Origin: Muribaculaceae bacterium
GTDB taxonomy: Bacteria > Bacteroidota > Bacteroidia > Bacteroidales > Muribaculaceae
Direction of reading: 5' to 3'
Assembly: GCA_009775225.1 (NCBI GenBank)
Contig: VSPE01000048.1
Location: forward strand, 1 to 17,255
Length of the DNA stretch: 17,255 bases
Shown here piece by piece: positions 1 through 8,201 of this stretch. Numbering within the stretch: position 1 is the stretch's first letter; every line of letters starts with the position of its first letter. A model generated the notes under the pieces. The model was given only the letters and a program-made list of their open reading frames with translations. It did no database searches and was not told the DNA's origin. Made by a program: the position numbers and the translations under genes.

Positions 1-96
1 GAACCAACAAATTTAATTATCTTTGCAATCCCATCCGGGTGGTCCCATTTTCAATTGCTATCCGGGGCCCTTTTCAAATGTTAGATGCACCCAAAG

Positions 97-124
97 TTCG
101 GAAGAAAAGGGCATTTCTTCCGAA
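97..124. repeat. perfect 11-bp inverted repeat (hairpin)
   Basis: TTCGGAAGAAA at 97-107 pairs perfectly with TTTCTTCCGAA at 114-124 across a 6-nt loop. A T-rich stretch (CCTTTCTTTT) follows on the plus strand, so it could act as a weak intrinsic terminator for a plus-strand transcript entering from outside the window. It could equally be a protein-binding site of the old mobile element. Confidence 0.6.
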
Positions 125-185
125 ACCTTTCTTTTGATAAAAGAAAATAAAAAAGAAATATAAAAGAAAAGTATATATCTCGACG

Positions 186-222
186 ATACGCGCGTACATA
201 CACACACGCGAGAAAATTTTCT
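186..222. repeat. alternating purine-pyrimidine tract plus 12-bp palindrome
   Basis: Positions 186-210 alternate purine and pyrimidine without a break for 25 nt, with CG-rich ends and a CA-repeat middle; such tracts are candidates for Z-DNA. TCTCG (178-182) and CGAGA (209-213) flank it as an inverted pair. The palindrome AGAAAATTTTCT occupies 211-222. The sequence features are seen directly; any structural role is inference. Confidence 0.5.
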
Positions 223-344
223 TTTTTGATGGCTTCGCCAATCTCATAGAGGGAGAAAAAGAAAAAGTTGCGCGAAAAAGAAAAAAGAGCCGCGCCAGTT
301 GTCAGTGCGACCCTTATACCATTCTGCTGACGTTCGTAAAAAGG

Positions 345-1864
345 TCAGAAGCCTTTGCCCTTCTGATGTTCGTAGACGTAGACCTTTCCGTTGTCGAGAT
401 TGACGATTTTGAACTGAACCATTGAGCGGTCGGGAATATCTGCAGGAAATTGATTGACGAGCGCCTTTGTAACCTCTTCGATGTTGGAATAGCCGATGTC
501 CTCAAAGTTGGCAAGGCACTGCCTTGAAAGAATGCAGCCGCTCTGATTAGCATCTTTGGAGAAATACGGAACAGACCTTCATCTTTTGGCTGTTCTTTCG
601 CCATACGTCGCAATGTCGCATCACTGAAAAAGATAAAGTCAATCACTTTCTCGTTGAGCTTCCAAGCAGGAGAAAAGTCCGGCAGCACATATCCTCGAGT
701 CACCGTGTGCCGGTGGGAGTGGTTCATTGCAAAGCCGACCTCTGCAATTGTCGCATCACAGTCGTTCTGTGCTGTGGTCGCCCATATGTGCCGGAACGTG
801 TAGACGCAGTACCATTGCTCCTGTTGCATTCCCATAGCTTTGTATATCTGCTTGATGCCGATGTTCACGTTGGCACAGAAGCTGTCAGACGTAGAAAAGC
901 GGTCGCAGAAACGAAACAGTTTGTCTGTGTGGTCACCGGCTTTATATTTTTCAAACAACGATTTGATAACCTCAGGCACTCGCATTTCTATGTAAGCATC
1001 ATCGGTGCGACTTCGGGTTGTCTTGGCTCGCTTATAATGAATTATACCGCCGTGGTAGTCCTCTTTCCGCAAGTTGAAAATATCAATTGTATTCATGCCG
1101 GCCAAACATAGCGACATCATTGCAACGTCACGGCCTAACTCCGGCAGGGGGTCAATCATTCGCGTCTGTGGTAGCGGTGCCGCAAAAAATGCTCTGCAAG
1201 CCTCAGCGGTGATTGCTTTCTTATTCGGGCGGTCAGCAACAGGTATTTTCACTTTTCCCCACGGATTGGTCTTTACCCGAATGATGCCATTGTCGTAATC
1301 GTTCAGTTCATCAATGGCCGCACGGAAAATCTGACGAATGCAGACAGGGTACATCTCTTTGGCTCTCGCTGTACCGCTCAGTGTGGCAATCCACTTATTG
1401 ACGTTGATTGAAGTGAGCTGCGCAAATTTTACTTTGGTCGTGCCGAAGTACCGCTCCATGTGCTGAAGAGCGAGCTGATAATTCTTCGCGTTGCGTTCCT
1501 GGCCACGGTCTATCATACGGTCGATATGCTTCCGAGCGTAGTCCGAGAATGGAATAACCTTTTCCGGGGTAGTTAGAAACTCCACGACTTATGCGCCCGT
1601 CCATTGGGATATGTCGTGCCGGTTCAGTCGCTCTTGGTATTCGAGTATTTTCTGTGTGCAGAACTGCAATACAAAAGCATCTGCAATTTCGCCTTTGCGA
1701 TTAAGCTCACGCTTGGTGAGCATCTTGTCAGTCTTGATGAAAAGGGTCTGACGGCGATGTGTGACACGGATGTAGACCGAGTAAAACCCATCCGAACGAG
1801 GCCATCTTACCATTGCTTTGAATGTATCAGTTTTTATTTTCTGTGATTTGCGAATAGACAACAC
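345..1864 (-). pseudogene. decayed tyrosine recombinase (integrase) gene
   Basis: Remnant of a Bacteroidetes-type site-specific tyrosine recombinase. The first 91 codons (GTG at 1864) resemble the N-terminal arm-binding domain (YSVYIRVTHRRQTLFIKTDK). An in-frame TAA at 1589-1591 follows ISQWTGA, and the same frame resumes at once with VVEFLTTPEK and continues through the SAM-like core-binding domain and catalytic domain. Active-site elements visible are FRHIWATT (the R-H pair), AMNHSHRHT and RGYV with the likely nucleophilic Tyr; the first box reads AGMNTIDIFNL, with no Arg at the position where many family members carry it. Near 518-523 the frame shifts: after RAAAFFQG the original frame becomes Ser/Thr/Arg-rich. 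Another frame, open from 578 to 348, reads like a natural C-terminus (CLANFEDIGYSNIEEVTK, ending KGKGF at TGA 345-347). One nonsense and one single-base lesion make function unlikely. The frameshift is inferred from composition, not from an alignment. Confidence 0.8.
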
Positions 1865-1907
1865 ATAGACAACAGCCTCTCAAAATTAGTGTAGATTTTA
1901 GACAACA
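1855..1907. repeat. three TAGACAACA repeats in 11-bp phase
   Basis: The 9-mer TAGACAACA occurs exactly at 1855-1863, 1866-1874 and 1899-1907. Start-to-start spacings are 11 and 33 bp, i.e. whole multiples of about one helical turn, so all copies face the same side of the DNA. They straddle the start of the integrase remnant. Likely readings are arm-type recombinase sites or an operator for the integrase gene. The repeats are seen; the role is inference. Confidence 0.6.
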
Positions 1908-1955
1908 TCTACGTTCATTAGTACACACTATCATGTTCAAATGCACATACCCCTT

Positions 1956-2005
1956 AAAAACACCTTAGGCGATAAGCCTCTGTGTTAGAGGGCTTATCGC
2001 CTAAG
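1956..2005 (-). terminator. intrinsic terminator of ppdK
   Basis: A perfect 15-bp stem is formed by CTTAGGCGATAAGCC (1964-1978) and GGCTTATCGCCTAAG (1991-2005) with a 12-nt loop that can pair further. Read on the minus strand, the stem is followed by GTG and then TTTTT (1956-1960). It lies 25 nt beyond the ppdK stop. The plus strand lacks a T-tract after the stem, so it acts on minus-strand transcription. Confidence 0.9.
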
Positions 2006-2029
2006 TGACTTGTTATAAGGAACTATCTC

Positions 2030-4744
2030 TTAATCTTCGATGGCAGCCTGCGCCGCAGCTACGCGGGCGATAGGCACGCGGAAAGGCGAGCAGCTCACAT
2101 AGTTCATGCCAAGCTTGGCACAGAAGATTACAGAAGAAGGTTCACCGCCGTGTTCGCCGCAGATACCGACTTTCAAGTCGGGGTTTGCAGTACGACCCTT
2201 CTCTACACCCATGCGTACGAGCTGGCCAACACCAACCTGGTCGAGAACTTCGAAGGGGTCGGTCTTGATTACGCCGTGTTCCTTGTAGAACTTGAGGAAC
2301 TTGGGAGCATCGTCACGCGAGAAGCCGAAGGTCATCTGGGTAAGGTCGTTGGTACCGAACGAGAAGAAGTCGGCTATGGTAGCGATTTCGTTTGCAGTGA
2401 GGGCTGCACGGGGTACTTCAATCATTGTACCAACTTTGTAGCGGATAGAGGTGCCTTTTTCCTCGAATACCTTGGCTGCTGTGGCGTGGATTACGTCAGC
2501 CTGGTTCTGAAGCTCCTTGAGCGAACCTACCAGGGGCACCATGATTTCGGGATGTACGTCGATACCGCGCTGTTTGCATGCGAGAGCGGCCTCAATGATG
2601 GCACGGGTCTGCATTTCGGTGATTTCGGGATATGTGATGCCAAGACGACAACCGCGGTGACCGAGCATGGGGTTGAATTCTTCAAGAGCGTCAACTTTGG
2701 CCTTCACCTCAGCGAGCGAGATGCCCATTTCGTCGGCAAGTTCTTTCTGTGTTGCTGTCTGGTGAGGCACAAATTCGTGCAGAGGGGGGTCGAGCAGACG
2801 GATAGTCACGCCGAAGCCGTCCATTGCTTCGAAGATACCTTCAAAGTCGCCACGCTGCATGGGCAGGAGCTTTGCAAGAGCGGCACGACGTCCTTCGAGG
2901 TCAGAGGCAAGAATCATCTCGCGTACGGCCTTGATGCGGTCGCCTTCGAAGAACATGTGCTCGGTACGGCACAGACCGATACCCTGAGCGCCGAACTTGC
3001 GGGCCTGCTTGGCATCGCGGGGAGTGTCGGCGTTGGTGCGCACGAGGCACTTGGTGAACTTGTCGGCAAGGTTCATGATTGCAGCGAAGTCGCCGTCGAG
3101 TGCGGGCTCGGCGGTAGGCACCTGGCCATCGTATACTTCTCCGGTAGAACCGTTAAGCGAAATCCAGTCACCTTCCTTATATGTCTTGCCGCCCATTTCA
3201 ACGGTCTTGGCAACGTAGTCAACCTTGATTTCACCGGCACCGGAAACACAGCACTTACCCATACCGCGGGCAACCACAGCTGCGTGCGATGTCATACCAC
3301 CACGCATGGTAAGGATACCCTGTGCCACAGCCATACCTCGAAGGTCTTCGGGCGAAGTCTCGATACGTACGAGAATTACTTTGCGCTTCTTCTCTGCCCA
3401 AGCTTCAGCTTCTTCTGCATAGAAAACTACCTGACCCGAAGCGGCACCGGGTGATGCGGGAAGCCCCTTGGCTACGACATTAGCGTGCTTGAGAGCCGAC
3501 TTGTCGAATACGGGGTGCAGGAGCTCGTCGAGCTTCTGGGGTTCCATGCGCTTGAGAACGGTCTTTTCGTCGATAACACCGGCACGGAGCAAATCCATGG
3601 CAATCTTCACCATAGCGGCGCCAGTACGCTTGCCGTTACGGGTCTGGAGCATCCAGAGCTTGCCGTCCTGGATAGTGAACTCCATATCCTGCATATCCTT
3701 GTAGTATGCTTCAAGGCGGTCAGCAATAGCGAAGAGCTCGTTTGCGCAGACGGGCATAGCTTCTTCGAGCGAGGGATATTTGGCAGCACGTTCTTCTTCG
3801 CTGATACCCTGAAGAGCGGCCCAGCGGCGCGAGCCTTCGATAGTAATCTGCTGAGGAGTGCGGATACCGGCTACCACGTCTTCACCCTGAGCGTTGATGA
3901 GGTATTCGCCGTTAAAGATATTTTCGCCGGTGGCGGCATCTCGGCTGAATGCTACGCCGGTGGCGGAGTTGTCGCCCATGTTGCCGTATACCATAGCCTG
4001 CACGTTCACGGCAGTACCCCATTCTTCGGGTATCTGGTTCATGCGGCGGTAGATGATAGCGCGTTCGTTCATCCAGCTGTCGAACACGGCACAGATGCCG
4101 CCCCAAAGCTGTTCCCATGCGTTGTCGGGGAAATCCTTGCCGGTATATTCCTTAACAGCGGCCTTAAAGAGACGAACCAGGTTCTTGAGGTCTTCAACGT
4201 CGAGCTCAGTATCGAGTTTAACGCCTTTTTCCTCTTTAACCTTATCCATAATTTCCTCGAAAGGGTCGATATCGGTTTTCGATTTAGGCTTCATGCCGAG
4301 TACAACGTCGCCGTACATCTGCACGAAACGACGGTAGCTGTCCCATGCGAAGCGGGGATTGCCGCTCTTCTGGGCAAGAGACTCTACGGTAGCATCGTTC
4401 ATACCGAGGTTGAGCACGGTATCCATCATACCGGGCATCGATGCGCGTGCACCTGAACGAACCGACACTAGCAGCGGATTGGCAGGGTCGTTGAATTTCT
4501 TGCCGGTAAGGCTTTCTACGTGAGCGATAGCTTCTTCAACTTCTTTCTGAATACGGTTGACAACTTCGTCACGACCATAACGGGTGTATTCGTTGCAGAC
4601 TTCGGTGGTGATAGTGAAACCGGGGGGAACGGGCATTCCAAGCAGATTCATTTCAGCAAGGTTAGCGCCCTTACCTCCGAGGAGGTTTCTCATCTCGGCG
4701 TTACCTTCGGCTTTGCCGTCGCCGAATGTGTATACTCTTTTCAT
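2030..4744 (-). CDS. ppdK: pyruvate, phosphate dikinase (PPDK)
   Basis: Cytosolic enzyme that interconverts pyruvate + ATP + Pi and PEP + AMP + PPi, linking glycolysis, gluconeogenesis and PPi metabolism in anaerobes. It is 904 residues, close to the usual 870-900 or so. The N-terminal ATP-grasp region shows GGKGANLAEM (23-32), SVRSGARASMPGMMDT (94-109) and LQTRNGKRTG (366-375). The swivelling phosphohistidine domain has GGMTSHAAVVARGMG with the catalytic His at 487. The C-terminal PEP/pyruvate barrel shows LCRTEHMFF (591-599), RLLDPPLHEF, and GICGEHGG (860-867) with Cys862 as the expected catalytic acid. The ATG at 4744 is preceded by A-rich sequence without a Shine-Dalgarno, as is normal in this phylum. 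It is a single-gene unit with its own terminator downstream and a candidate promoter upstream. No lesions seen. Confidence 0.98.
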   Translation of the reverse strand: MKRVYTFGDGKAEGNAEMRNLLGGKGANLAEMNLLGMPVPPGFTITTEVCNEYTRYGRDEVVNRIQKEVEEAIAHVESLTGKKFNDPANPLLVSVRSGARASMPGMMDTVLNLGMNDATVESLAQKSGNPRFAWDSYRRFVQMYGDVVLGMKPKSKTDIDPFEEIMDKVKEEKGVKLDTELDVEDLKNLVRLFKAAVKEYTGKDFPDNAWEQLWGGICAVFDSWMNERAIIYRRMNQIPEEWGTAVNVQAMVYGNMGDNSATGVAFSRDAATGENIFNGEYLINAQGEDVVAGIRTPQQITIEGSRRWAALQGISEEERAAKYPSLEEAMPVCANELFAIADRLEAYYKDMQDMEFTIQDGKLWMLQTRNGKRTGAAMVKIAMDLLRAGVIDEKTVLKRMEPQKLDELLHPVFDKSALKHANVVAKGLPASPGAASGQVVFYAEEAEAWAEKKRKVILVRIETSPEDLRGMAVAQGILTMRGGMTSHAAVVARGMGKCCVSGAGEIKVDYVAKTVEMGGKTYKEGDWISLNGSTGEVYDGQVPTAEPALDGDFAAIMNLADKFTKCLVRTNADTPRDAKQARKFGAQGIGLCRTEHMFFEGDRIKAVREMILASDLEGRRAALAKLLPMQRGDFEGIFEAMDGFGVTIRLLDPPLHEFVPHQTATQKELADEMGISLAEVKAKVDALEEFNPMLGHRGCRLGITYPEITEMQTRAIIEAALACKQRGIDVHPEIMVPLVGSLKELQNQADVIHATAAKVFEEKGTSIRYKVGTMIEVPRAALTANEIATIADFFSFGTNDLTQMTFGFSRDDAPKFLKFYKEHGVIKTDPFEVLDQVGVGQLVRMGVEKGRTANPDLKVGICGEHGGEPSSVIFCAKLGMNYVSCSPFRVPIARVAAAQAAIED

Positions 4745-4815
4745 TCGTTTTGATATTAATGATGTTTCGATTCGTGTTTCATGTATAAGAGCAGGCCTGT
4801 ATAGGCTTGGATTTG

Positions 4816-4823
4816 CAAAGATA
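4816..4823 (-). promoter_or_regulatory. candidate ppdK promoter, -7 element
   Basis: On the minus strand the octamer TATCTTTG matches the Bacteroides TAnnTTTG -7 consensus and lies about 70 nt upstream of the ppdK start. A TTTG is present upstream (4836-4839), but only 12 bp away, which is short for a -33 element. The assignment rests on the -7 match and on the position just after the nqr terminator. Confidence 0.45.
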
Positions 4824-4836
4824 ACGCATTTTTACC

Positions 4837-4872
4837 AAAAAACAGGTGCAAAAAGAAAGATTTTTGCACCTG
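4837..4872 (-). terminator. intrinsic terminator of nqr operon
   Basis: A perfect 12-bp stem is formed by CAGGTGCAAAAA (4843-4854) and TTTTTGCACCTG (4861-4872) with a 6-nt loop. On the minus strand six T residues (4837-4842) follow immediately. It sits 40 nt beyond the nqrF stop and ends the nqrA-F transcript before ppdK. Confidence 0.9.
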
Positions 4873-4912
4873 CAATACGGCTCGGCCGCTTTTTTATTAG
4901 ATTTTCACATGC

Positions 4913-6220
4913 CTACCCTCCGAAATTATCGTAGTGTATGCTTTCCGGCTCCACGCCGAGGCTGTCGAGCATTCCGTTCACAGCATTGCTCATCGGGCCG
5001 GGGCCACACATATAGTACTCTATGTCTTCGGGCGAGTCATGGTCTTTGAGATAGTTGTTGTAAATAACCTGATGTACAAAACCAGGCGTATACTTCACCC
5101 CGGCAGCATCGGCGGCCGGGTCGGGGCGGTCTAGGGCGAGGTGGAACTTGAAATTCGGGAACTCTTTCTCGAGTTGCAGGAAATCTTCGAGATAGAACAC
5201 CTCGTTCAGCGCGCGGGCTCCATAGAAGAAATTCATCTTGCGGTCAGTAGTGCGCAGAGTCTTTGTCATGTGCATTATCTGCGCTCTGAGCGGAGCCATG
5301 CCGGCACCACCGCCTATCCACATCATCTCGGCCTTGGAGTCGAGTATCGGGTGGAAATCGCCGTAAGGGCCACTCATCACCACTTTGTCGCCGGGCTTCA
5401 GCGAGAATATATAGCTCGAAGCTATACCGGGCATCACGTCCTGGAAACCCACCTCGGGCTTCGGTTTGAACGGTGGAGTGGCAATACGCACGGTAAGCAT
5501 TATGCGGTTACCCTCGGCAGGATAGTTTGCCATAGAATATGCACGCACCGTGGTCTCAGTATTACGGCACTTCAGCCCGAAAAGGCCGAATTTCTCCCAT
5601 GCAGGCAGATAGGCATCGCCAATCAGCGAGCGGTCGATATCCTTGGCATAATCCATTTCGAACAGCGGTATCTTAATCTGCGCGTACGAGCCTGGGAGGA
5701 AATCCATGTGCTCGCCCTCGGGGAGCGCCACTATAAACTCTTTGATAAACGTTGCCACGTTGCGGTTTGAAATCACCTCACACTCCCACTCCTTCACATT
5801 CAGCGCCGATACCGGCACTGTGATATCGAGATTGTCTTTTACCTTCACCTGACAGGCAAGGCGCCAGTTGTTTTTCATCTCGCGGCGTGTAAAGTGTACA
5901 GCCTCGGTGGGCAACGACTCGCCACCGCCGGCAAGCACCTGCACCCGGCATTGGCCACAGCTGCCTTTTCCGCCGCAAGCCGAGGGCAGAAACACATTGC
6001 TGTCAGCCATTGTCGAAAGAAGCGACTTACCGGCTTCGGTAGTAATTTTTCGGTCACCGTTCACAGTGATTGTCACATCGCCTGTCTGCACAAGAAAGCG
6101 CTTGGCAACAAGGAGCACTATCACAAGCAGGAGGCTCACTGCCAAAAAGAAGCCCACCCCGGCGCCTATAGTAAGCCAAGCATGACGGCTAAGGTCACAA
6201 TATATATATGCCAATATCAT
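4913..6220 (-). CDS. nqrF: Na+-NQR subunit F, NADH dehydrogenase subunit
   Basis: NADH-oxidising, electron-entry subunit of the Na+-translocating NADH:quinone reductase; 435 residues. One N-terminal membrane helix (about 15-41) anchors it. A plant-type 2Fe-2S domain has Cys82, Cys88, Cys91 and Cys123 (ACGGKGSCGQC ... LACQ); the spacing 6/3/32 equals that of Vibrio NqrF. Next comes a ferredoxin-reductase FAD domain with RAYSMANYP (226-234) and an NADH domain with GGGAGMAPLR (303-312) and MCGPGPM near the end; it closes with the family-typical aromatic/Gly tail YDNFGG. The ATG at 6220 begins 5 nt after the nqrE stop, so it is the last gene of the operon. Confidence 0.97.
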   Translation of the reverse strand: MILAYIYCDLSRHAWLTIGAGVGFFLAVSLLLVIVLLVAKRFLVQTGDVTITVNGDRKITTEAGKSLLSTMADSNVFLPSACGGKGSCGQCRVQVLAGGGESLPTEAVHFTRREMKNNWRLACQVKVKDNLDITVPVSALNVKEWECEVISNRNVATFIKEFIVALPEGEHMDFLPGSYAQIKIPLFEMDYAKDIDRSLIGDAYLPAWEKFGLFGLKCRNTETTVRAYSMANYPAEGNRIMLTVRIATPPFKPKPEVGFQDVMPGIASSYIFSLKPGDKVVMSGPYGDFHPILDSKAEMMWIGGGAGMAPLRAQIMHMTKTLRTTDRKMNFFYGARALNEVFYLEDFLQLEKEFPNFKFHLALDRPDPAADAAGVKYTPGFVHQVIYNNYLKDHDSPEDIEYYMCGPGPMSNAVNGMLDSLGVEPESIHYDNFGG

Positions 6221-6225
6221 ATAGC

Positions 6226-6843
6226 TCAGATTTTAATACCGAGAAAACTCATGAAGGCGATACCCATCAGAGCGGTAATGATAAAAGTAATGCCTACGCC
6301 ACGAAGCGATGCAGGCACATTGGAGTATTGAGCCACACGCTCGCGTACGGCGGCCACGGCTGTTATTGCCAAAAGCCAGCCAATACCCCACCCTGCACCT
6401 GCACACACTGCCGTGCCGAGATTTTCGAAGCCACGCTGCTGCATAAAAAGCGAGCCACCGAGAATGGCACAGTTCACAGCTATGAGCGGAAGGAATATGC
6501 CGAGCGACGCATAAAGGGCCGGGACATATTTCTCCACAATCATTTCCACAAGCTGCGTAAGAGACGCTATCACGGCGATAAAGACAATAAGAGAAAGGAA
6601 ACTCAGGTCTACATCGGCAAAATCCGGATTAAGCCATACAAGAGCGCCTTCACGCAGAACATAAGTTTCGAGCATCCAGTTGATAGGAAGAGTGAGCGTA
6701 AGCATGCAAGTCACCGCTATGCCAAGCCCGAAAGCCGTCTTCACATTCTTGCTCACCGCTATAAACGAGCACATGCCAAGGAAGTAGGCAAAAATCATAT
6801 TGTCGATAAATATCGACCGTATGAACAGATTTAGATTTTCCAT
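6226..6843 (-). CDS. nqrE: Na+-NQR subunit E
   Basis: Integral membrane subunit of the Na+-NQR complex, 205 residues with about six hydrophobic helices. It is homologous to NqrD, with inverted topology in the family. Cys25 (FLGMCSFIAV) and Cys125 (IAVNCAILGG) sit in the two half-helices expected to supply ligands to the iron centre shared with NqrD. The GGSLFMQQRGF and GAGWGIGWLLAI segments are typical of the family. It is about seven residues longer than Vibrio NqrE, apparently in the loop containing LVWLNPDFADVDLSF. The gene starts 16 nt after the nqrD stop. Confidence 0.96.
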   Translation of the reverse strand: MENLNLFIRSIFIDNMIFAYFLGMCSFIAVSKNVKTAFGLGIAVTCMLTLTLPINWMLETYVLREGALVWLNPDFADVDLSFLSLIVFIAVIASLTQLVEMIVEKYVPALYASLGIFLPLIAVNCAILGGSLFMQQRGFENLGTAVCAGAGWGIGWLLAITAVAAVRERVAQYSNVPASLRGVGITFIITALMGIAFMSFLGIKI

Positions 6844-6859
6844 AGTCTTAGATTATTGC

Positions 6860-7471
6860 TTATTCCTGCAAATCTTTGTTATAGCTTCGGTGCACCCATA
6901 TTATGCAGGCCACCACTATAAGTGCCATAGGCGGAAGTATCATCAGACCGTTGTTCACATATCCGGCCTCGTAAGCACACTCGGGCACCACCTGAAAGCC
7001 GAGCAGAGTACCCGACCCAAGCAGTTCTCGAAAGAAGCCTACAATGACAAGGATAATCGCATAACCTATACCATTGCCCACGCCGTCGAGAAACGAAGGC
7101 CAAGGGCGATTGGCCATAGCAAAAGCCTCAAGGCGCCCCATGAGAATACAGTTCGTGATAATCAAGCCGATAAAAACCGACAGCTGCTTGCTCACATCGT
7201 ACGCATAAGCCTCGAGCAGCTGCGACACTATCACCACAAGGCCCGCAACGACTACAAGCTGTACTATAATACGAATATTCGTCGGTATCGTATTTCGTAT
7301 CAACGAGATGATTACATTACTAAAGGCCAGCACCGTAATAACCGACAGACCCATTACAAGCGCCGGCTCGAGCTTGGCTGTTACGGCCAACACCGAGCAG
7401 ATGCCGAGTATCTGTACTATGACAGGATTGTTCTTTGAGAACGGGTTGAAAAATACACTTTTATTCGACAT
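6860..7471 (-). CDS. nqrD: Na+-NQR subunit D
   Basis: Membrane subunit of the Na+-NQR complex, 203 residues with about six helices. I chose the ATG at 7471 (MSNKSVFFNPFSKNNPVIVQ) over an upstream in-frame start at 7504 because homologous NqrD proteins begin at this short polar segment and the extra residues have no family counterpart. Cys25 (ILGICSVLAV) and Cys108 (ITNCILMGRLEAFAMA) are 83 residues apart, the same spacing as the iron-ligand Cys pair of Vibrio NqrD. With this start the gene overlaps the end of nqrC by 11 bp, suggesting translational coupling. Confidence 0.96.
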   Translation of the reverse strand: MSNKSVFFNPFSKNNPVIVQILGICSVLAVTAKLEPALVMGLSVITVLAFSNVIISLIRNTIPTNIRIIVQLVVVAGLVVIVSQLLEAYAYDVSKQLSVFIGLIITNCILMGRLEAFAMANRPWPSFLDGVGNGIGYAIILVIVGFFRELLGSGTLLGFQVVPECAYEAGYVNNGLMILPPMALIVVACIIWVHRSYNKDLQE

Positions 7472-8201
7472 TTTCCAAGTTGTTTTGACCGTTTGACGAT
7501 GCAAGTTCTTTGAGGAAAGCGCTGTATGGCGAAAGGCAATTGTCTATCATGGCACTCACGCCCTTGCTGGTGATAGTACCACCCGAAACTCCGTCCACAT
7601 AGTCATTACTTCCACGCGGAGCAAGTCCACGCTTTACAACTTCCACAGGGTAAAAAGCCCCGTCCTTGAGAAGATGCTTGCCGATAAAGCGACCGGAAAA
7701 GGCCTGCTTCTCGATTTCGGCACCAAGACCTGGAGTCTCTCCCTGATGCGCGAAATATGCTCCGTATATCGTAGAACCGTCGGCATCTACCGACACATAA
7801 CCCCATATCGGACCCCATAGACCGGCTCCATACATAGGCAATATGTACTTAATAGAACCGTCGTCAACACGACACTCGTACACCGGCAACAAACGCGCCT
7901 CGGGCGCATCTTTGCTCTCGCTTGCAACATTTATGTCAAAAGCTTCCGGGGCATAGGCGACACGTGCTCCTAGGTCATCAATAACGAAGGTGCCTACTAT
8001 ATACTTTTCGTACATATCGATAATATCATCGTTCGAAGCCGAGATATTCACGCTTGCAAGTATCTGACGCATTTTGTCGGCATCGGCATTGGCCTGCTGA
8101 CGCTCTTTAAGCGATATCGAGGTAAAAGCCAACGCCGCACCCACTACCACGACAAGCACTATTATATATAATAATGTATATACACTGCTTTGCTTATTCA
8201 T
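7461..8201 (-). CDS. nqrC: Na+-NQR subunit C, FMN-binding
   Basis: Periplasmic, membrane-anchored flavoprotein of the Na+-NQR electron chain, 246 residues. One N-terminal helix (about 8-27) is followed by a soluble FMN-binding domain. The flavinylation motif VSGGTITSKG is near the C-terminus; Thr209 of SGGT is the expected site where FMN is attached by a phosphoester bond (done by ApbE in known systems; no apbE lies in this window). LWGPIWGYV and GETPGLGAEI (155-164) are family hallmarks. The start overlaps the nqrB stop by 4 bp (ATGA). Confidence 0.97.
   Translation of the reverse strand: MNKQSSVYTLLYIIVLVVVVGAALAFTSISLKERQQANADADKMRQILASVNISASNDDIIDMYEKYIVGTFVIDDLGARVAYAPEAFDINVASESKDAPEARLLPVYECRVDDGSIKYILPMYGAGLWGPIWGYVSVDADGSTIYGAYFAHQGETPGLGAEIEKQAFSGRFIGKHLLKDGAFYPVEVVKRGLAPRGSNDYVDGVSGGTITSKGVSAMIDNCLSPYSAFLKELASSNGQNNLENVE

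Larger units (their letters stand above)
1..344. other. gene-free, structure-rich stretch beside integrase remnant
   Basis: I see no credible coding frame here. The stretch holds a perfect 11-bp inverted repeat (97-107 / 114-124, 6-nt loop), a 25-nt strictly alternating purine-pyrimidine tract (186-210) bracketed by TCTCG and CGAGA, a 12-bp palindrome (211-222), and two purine-rich near-repeats of the form GAAAAAGAAAAA (255-267 and 274-287). It lies downstream of the integrase remnant on the minus strand, so it could be the decayed edge of a mobile element. That is inference; no attachment site can be named. Confidence 0.6.

Noticed and set aside
1..2029. tRNA gene as integration target beside the integrase
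   Set aside because: I looked for a T-loop sequence and cloverleaf arms in the gene-free stretches and saw none.
2150..4456. Long plus-strand open frames (434 and 323 codons) opposite ppdK
   Set aside because: They mirror the codon bias of the intact ppdK on the other strand, have Cys/His-rich compositions of no recognisable family, and lie wholly inside it.
4874..4900. GC-rich CGGC/GCCG mini-hairpin followed by TTTTTT on the plus strand
   Set aside because: Only a 4-bp stem and no plus-strand gene ends here, so it is not called a terminator.
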